Assembly (NCBI GenBank): GCA_933207985.1
Contig: OW240912.1
Coordinates: 250,473,522 to 250,537,521 of the forward strand
Reading direction: 5' to 3'
DNA length: 64,000 nucleotides
From: Pelobates cultripes
Lineage: Eukaryota > Chordata > Amphibia > Anura > Pelobatidae
Shown: piece by piece, positions 59,553 through 64,000 of the stretch
How the letters are laid out: every line of letters begins with the position of its first letter
How positions within the stretch are numbered: the stretch's first letter is position 1
Position numbers and translations under genes: made by a program
The notes under the pieces: model-generated
Seen by the model: only the letters and a program-made list of their open reading frames with translations
What the model was told of the DNA's origin: nothing
Database searches by the model: none

Positions 59553-60250
59553 AGAAACATAGAAACATAGAATGTGACGGCAGATAAGAACCATTCGGCC
59601 CATCTAGTCTGCCCAATTTTCTAAATACTTTCATTAGTCCCTAGCCTTATCTTATAGTTAGGATAGCCTTATGCCTATCCCACGCATGCTTAAACTCCTT
59701 TACTGTGTTAACCTCTACCACTTCAGCTGGAAGGCTATTCCATGCATCCACTACCCTCTCAGTAAAGTAATACTTCCTGATATTATTTTTAAACCTTTGT
59801 CCCTCTAATTTAAGACTATGTCCTCTTGTTGTGGTAGTTTTTCTTCTTTTAAATATAGTCTCCTCCTTTACTGTGTTGATTCCCTTTATATATTTAAATG
59901 TTTCTATCATATCCCCCCTGTCTCGTCTTTCCTCCAAGCTATACATGTTAAGATCCTTTAACCTTTCCTGGTAAGTTTTATCCTGCAATCCATGAACCAG
60001 TTTAGTAGCCCTTCTCTGAACTCTCTCTAAAGTATCAATATCCTTCTGGAGATACGGTCTCAAGTACTTACAATACTCCAAGTGAGGTGTCACCAGTGTT
60101 CTGTACAATGGCATGAGCATTTCCCTCTTTCTACTGCTAATACCTCTCCCTATACAACCAAGCATTTTGCTAGCATTTCCTGCTGCTCTATTACATTGCC
60201 TGCCTACCTTTAAGTCATCAGAAATAATAATCCCTTTCCTCAGATGTTGA
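59553..60250 (-). mobile_element. CR1-like LINE, 5'-truncated
   Basis: Ends on the left in gaaacatagaaacatagaat, the antisense of the family's short terminal repeat, followed by the 3' UTR shared with 42665-42735. It is broken off at about 60250 next to an L1-type fragment. Confidence 0.85.
59647..60250 (-). pseudogene. CR1-like ORF2, C-terminal part
   Basis: About 200 codons open: GIIISDDLKVGRQCNRAAGNA, LYRTLVTPHLEYC, DTLERVQRRATKLVHGL, RLKDLNMYSLEERRDRGDMI, and VDAWNSLPAEVVEVNTVKEF to the stop near 59647. This is the well-known region downstream of the RT fingers/palm in CR1/L2/Rex1-type elements. The RT catalytic motifs themselves are absent because of 5' truncation. The apparent ATG at 60288 lies in the adjacent fragment. 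Confidence 0.88.
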
Positions 60251-60254
60251 GGAA

Positions 60255-60428
60255 AATTTATTTGCAGTATCAGATTGAGCTTGTGCAATGTTACATGCTT
60301 TCCATGTTTGTTGTAACTGTGGAATTCCCAAACTCCCCTGTTTGATTTTTAACACCAATCAGTCTGAGCTTATCCGTGGGCATTTCCCTGCCCAAATAAA
60401 CTTATTAAGAATCGATTGGACCAATTCG
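60255..60428 (-). pseudogene. L1-type ORF2 fragment
   Basis: On the minus strand VQSILNKFIWAGKCPRISSD, a stop, then LKIKQGSLGIPQLQQTWKAC matches the 'FIW..K.PR....L......GGL..P' region after the RT in L1/Tx1 ORF2 proteins (compare YIWKSKKPRLSQSTL and GGLAYPLI in the 51135 protein). Only about 55 codons remain. Confidence 0.7.
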
Positions 60429-60477
60429 GAAGTGTCACGGTTCTAGCCGCGACATCCAGTCTGCTAGACGAGGTCGC

Positions 60478-60556
60478 CCCAGGAGGGCCCAGCAGGGGAT
60501 TTGAACCAGGGTACTTTGCAGTTCTGGGACTGCTATTTTGCCTCTGAGCCACCATA
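60478..60556 (-). other. tRNA-derived SINE head
   Basis: On the minus strand atggtggctcagaggcaaaa carries an A-box-like TGGCTCAGAGG, and about 40 bp later ctggttcaaatcccctgc a B box GGTTCAAATCC. The spacing fits a RNA polymerase III internal promoter. The sequence does not close into an obvious tRNA cloverleaf, so it is taken as a tRNA-derived SINE 5' part rather than a tRNA gene. It is followed by 50 bp of unknown sequence and then the L1-type fragment. Confidence 0.65.
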
Positions 60557-60820
60557 TCAACTCAAAGAGTTAATGTTAGCATAGAATTAGTGGTTGGGAT
60601 GTTATAAGGTTAGTGGAGAGGTTGCTATAGGATTAGTGTTAACTACCAAATATGAATTTAGATAAAGACATTTAACATTCAGGACTGATACATGTGCCTA
60701 TTTTCAATCATTTTTTTTTTTTAGTTGCAATTGATATGTAAAAATTATTATGAGAAATTTTTTTTATTTTGTTTTTCTATTTCTGTCCCATTTTAACTTT
60801 GTTTTTTTTCATACTTATAT

Positions 60821-61710
60821 ACCGTATATACTCGAGTATAAGCCGAGTTTTTCAGCACATTTTTTGTGCTGAAAAACCCCAACTCGGCTTATACTCGAGT
60901 CAGTGTCTGTATTATGGCAATTTACATTGCCATAATACAGACTGGGGGCTGGCAGCGAGCGCTTACCTCTCCTGCAGCTCCTGTCAGCTCTCTCCTCCTC
61001 CGCGCCGGTCCGGTCAGCACCTTGATCAGCTCCCAGTGTAAGTCTCGCGAGAGCCGCGGGGTCATAGTGCGGCTCTCGCGAGACTTACACTGGGAGCTGA
61101 GAGAAGAGCTGCACGGACCGGCGCGGAGGAGGAGAGAGCTGACAGGAGCTGCAGGAGAGGTAAGTAACAGCTCTGCCAGCCCCCCTCCTCCTCCCACTGA
61201 ACTGCCAATGGACCACCAGGGAAGGAGAGCCCCCCTCCCTGCCATGTATCAAGCAGGGAGGGGGGACAACAAAATAAATAAATTAATAATACATAAATAA
61301 TAATAAAAATAATTAAAAAAATATATAACAAAAAAATTAAATTTTTATTTTTATTTTTATAAAAATGCCCACCCCCCACCAAGGTTCTGCAACACAAACA
61401 CACACTGCATAACACACACACACACTGCACTCATATACACACACTGCACTCATTTACACACACACTGCACTCATATACACACACTGCACTCATATACACA
61501 AACACTGCACTCATCATATACACACACTGTAAATAAATATTCAATTAATATAATTTTTTTAGGATCTAATTTTATTTAGAAATTTACCAGTAGCTGCTGC
61601 ATTTCCCACCCTAGTCTTATACTCGAGTCAATAAATTTTCCCAGTTTTTTGGGGTAAAATTAGGGGCCTCGGCTTATATTCGGGTCGGCTTATACTCGAG
61701 TATATACGGT
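60821..61710. mobile_element. TIR element with nested hairpins (accgtatatactcgag ends)
   Basis: Ends accgtatatactcgagtata and tatactcgagtatatacggt are inverted repeats extended by agccgag/ctcggct words. Inner structure: gagtttttcagcaca / tgtgctgaaaaac; gtctgtattatggcaat / attgccataatacagac (60905-60942); and a stem of >110 bp per arm (60942-61058 against 61070-61186) including cccagtgtaagtctcgcgag and its inverse. A block ccctccctgc ... ggaccaccaggga (61213-61260) and a CA minisatellite (61392-61530) follow; they are the inverse of the module in the 42816 element. Superfamily uncertain; TA flanks are possible. No coding capacity. Confidence 0.85.
61390..61530. repeat. CA-rich minisatellite
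   Basis: actcatatacacacactgc units of about 20-22 bp. Confidence 0.92.
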
Positions 61711-62955
61711 ACATAGTTATATACAATATATAATATGCATGGATGCACTTAAAGAGAACCCTTAAATTATGGTGGAGCAAACACATAGCAAACAATCTAG
61801 GTTTTGTTTTGGTTCTGATATTAGATAACTGTCTCTGCCCATAAGGGGTTAATATTTTATTTTGTGTTACGTATACATATTTGGTATCAACAGAAAATCC
61901 AACCTGCCCTTTTAAAATGAGAACTAAATATACATATATAAATGTATAAATCAACAAATGTATTTATTATATAAATATAATATATATAAAAAAAATATAA
62001 TGATAAACACAAATGCTAGGCTTTAGTTTGGACAGTCATCTTAGTCCTTAACCATAACAAAAAAAAACAAAAAAATTTACAGGTAAATGTGTAGTTCACC
62101 TTTATTTAATGTAGACCTTTATTTAATGAAGACCTTGTTCATAGAACGGTGATAGCTGCACTACAGCTTTGCAAATACGTCATTCATTCATACCCAGCAA
62201 TATGTATAGCAAACAGTGAATCACTGTTGTATTGAAGAAGGAGAAATGAATGGCTTGTGGAGCAAGATTAATTATTATTTATAAAAAGGAGATTAATAAA
62301 AAAAAAATCTTCATAATTAACTGTAAACTCTCCCACACAATGCACTTTACTTTAGTACATACTGGACACATTCCTTCATATGGGATACATTCATAATTTA
62401 AATTGAAATTAGAGCAGAAAAATATGATGGGGGAAAACCAAAGTGTAGCTAAGGTACTTTAGAATTAGGAATGAACACCATAGGAGTACAAAGGCAGACA
62501 TATCTCTTTCCGCCAGTTAACGTTCAGTGACTGAGATGAGAGTTATCAGGAGAAAACTGCCAGGTCTGCATTCTCTCCTTTATTGCAAGAACATATCCGT
62601 GTTAATGCAAGTGGATTAGTTACATCATTTCCCAGCTATTCAGTATTACTTTAGAATCATCAGTAGGTTACAATAGCTTTTGCTAACCAGCTCTAGTCGT
62701 TCAATAAATCACCTGACAATAGTTCAAACTGTATGAATGTTGGAATGTGTGGTGGGTTGACAATATCCAGAATAGTAACAGTATGCTTATTGTAACCATA
62801 GTGTGCTAACAAATAGTCCTGTTTAATGTTATATAATACACACTGGCAGCAATTAGCAAGACTGTGCATAAATTCAACCTCAAATGCTAATTACAATAGG
62901 TTTGCTATTGCAAATTTAATTGAGCCCCTATCCCACGATAGTGGATCAGTAAAAT
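61711..62955. other. Non-coding stretch
   Basis: AT-rich; taaggggttaat at 61841-61852 may be a lone piggyBac-like end. No gene recognised. Confidence 0.5.
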
Positions 62956-63108
62956 TTAGATTGTAAGCTCACAGGCTATGTAACTAAGCACTTTGTATAA
63001 AAGAGCTTTCTACCGTTTGTATTTATCTGTGTATATTGTACGTTTTCCCCAATTGTACACCACTGTGAAATATGTTGGCGCTTTATAAATGCCAGTAATA
63101 AATAAAGA
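62956..63108 (+). repeat. Retroposon-like repeat, second copy
   Basis: attgtaagctcacaggctat to gaaatatgttggcgctttat and aataataaataaag; same family as the tail at 10665-10830. Confidence 0.6.
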
Positions 63109-63384
63109 TTTATCACTTTTGTCCATGAGCTATAAGGTATACGTTAGTATAACATGAAGAGATCTCATTTTTCATGGTCCCCATGAAATCCGATATGGGT
63201 GCTAGATTAATTCCTAGTCTTCTATCACTAATAGTAACAGGTCCCACTTACGTGCCAGATGAATGCCAAGTCAAATTTGTCGGTGGTAATAATATATTTT
63301 CACGTCATGTTATATCCACTAAAATAGGCATCCTAAATATCAAAAGGTATACAAGAAAACAGAGCGCTCGGGCGGCTGCAGCAT

Positions 63385-63476
63385 GGGGGGGCCGGCGGGG
63401 CTGGTCATGGCACTCCCCACCCTGGTGGCACCCGGGGAGGACCGCCCCCTCCGCCCCCCCCTTAGTACGCCACTGT
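63385..63476. mobile_element. Solo hAT-like right end
   Basis: caccctggtggcacccgggg ... ccccttagtacgccactg closely matches 19205-19276, the right end of the composite hAT-like element. The rest of the element is absent to the left. Confidence 0.75.
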
Positions 63477-63802
63477 GTAGATCCAAATGAGTTGGAGATT
63501 GTTCCTCAAAAAGAGTTTCAAGGAAGGCAACACCAGTTGGTATAAAACCATAATATTTATTACAAAAAGTATAAAAAGTCTTACATTAAGGTTATTGGAG
63601 TGCCATCCATCAATGAATAAAAAGCACAACGCGTTTCAACGCTCAAATCTGCATCTTCCTCAGGTGCACAGATGGCACTCCAATAACCTTTATGTAAGAC
63701 TTTTTATACTTTTTTGTAATAAATATTATGGTTTTATACTAACTGGTGTTGCCTTCCTTGAAACTCTTTTTGAGGAACAATTTCCAACTCATTTGGATCT
63801 AC
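63477..63802. mobile_element. Foldback element, ~131-bp arms
   Basis: The left arm 63477-63607 (gtagatccaaatgagttgg ... attggagtgccatc) and right arm 63671-63802 (gatggcactccaat ... caactcatttggatctac) are near-perfect inverted copies around a 63-bp loop containing caacgcgtttcaacg, a palindromic-type word. It directly abuts the solo hAT end. Open frames across the arms are incidental. Confidence 0.93.
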
Positions 63803-64000
63803 ATACTGCATTGAAAGCGATATTACCTGAGCCAGTTTTGATACAACAGGCTCAAATAAATGTGAGTTGAACCATACAGAAATTTGAAAATTCGACTCAT
63901 TCCTGTAACAGTGTTACCCTATGAGTTCTTCCTTTTATATTATATAGGAAAACCTGTCTGTCCTTTATCTCCATTATTGGAGAAGCAACTATAACTAAAC
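63803..64000. other. Non-coding end of window
   Basis: No feature recognised. Confidence 0.5.

Larger units (their letters stand above)
56890..60800. repeat. Diverged tandem unit with TTAGGG-like blocks, invaded by other elements
   Basis: 56945-57100 and 59085-59215 share an ordered set of words: catgccatgctatcctag / catgtcatgctttcctaac, ttaaatttctgctcacacca / ttaaatccctgcttacacca, and a Gly/Pro-rich ending with tcagctggg / tcaactgag. 58985-59075 and 60722-60800 share ttagttg-a-ttg-tatgta-aaattatta and tttttctattt. TTAGGG-like segments occur at 57846-57876, 58424-58555, 59435-59551 and 60580-60640. Without the inserted elements the spacing suggests a unit of roughly 0.7-1.1 kb. Copies are strongly diverged. 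Confidence 0.6.

Noticed and set aside
60478..60556. Functional tRNA gene
   Set aside because: A and B boxes present, but no convincing acceptor or anticodon stem pairing; better explained as a SINE head.
63174..63870. Two ~125-codon frames at the right end
   Set aside because: They run through a solo hAT end and the arms of a foldback; no family resemblance.

Overview
The window looks like nuclear DNA of an anuran amphibian. It combines TTAAAGG-ended T2-type MITEs (best known from Xenopus), Penelope-like, L1/Tx1-like and CR1-like retroelements, many small hAT-like elements and a Tc1/mariner copy, all in AT-rich filler. The species cannot be fixed from the sequence. I recognise no host protein-coding exon, functional tRNA/rRNA gene, CRISPR array or bacterial gene organisation. 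Everything with coding character belongs to mobile elements, so the window reads as intergenic or deep-intronic.

Layout. 1-1.3 kb: right end of a hAT-like element with a GT-rich minisatellite core, inserted in an antisense L1/Tx1 ORF1 fragment. 2.3-9.3 kb: a degenerate minisatellite, a T2-like MITE, a GT-rich hAT-like fragment and a mariner-type MITE. 9.36-10.66 kb: a hAT-like element with a near-perfect 8-bp duplication, inside a retroposon tail. 11.4-14.6 kb: T2-like MITEs around a 1.63-kb Tc1 element with a broken DD34E transposase. 16.2-24.1 kb: a 79-bp tandem triplication, small hAT-like elements with 8-bp target duplications, and long strand-asymmetric minisatellites. 24.5-27.3 kb: an old piggyBac-like MITE and a decayed Penelope-like element. 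30.5-32.2 kb: a LINE lacking ORF2 but bounded by a direct repeat. 32.2-37.6 kb: featureless. 37.6-45 kb: small MITEs, CR1 tails, foldback DNA and another GT-core hAT-like element.

45.1-54.1 kb holds the largest element: a 9-kb L1-type LINE with a perfect 16-bp target duplication, an open ORF1, an open 875-codon RT block, a damaged endonuclease part, and a 1.7-kb piggyBac-like MITE inserted at TTAA inside ORF2. 55.8-60.8 kb: a ~45-bp minisatellite, then a diverged tandem unit carrying TTAGGG-like blocks, itself invaded by T2-like MITEs and by a tRNA/L1/CR1 mosaic. 60.8-64 kb: a hairpin-rich TIR element, a retroposon tail, a solo hAT end and a foldback element.

No operon or pathway is present. 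The relationships are nested insertions, some datable in order. Two patterns the family labels do not explain are highlighted. One composite module (GT minisatellite, AT-rich spacer, short GC hairpin) recurs inside at least four elements with different terminal repeats. Consensus 5' splice-donor sites recur in the GC-rich parts of otherwise unrelated MITEs.
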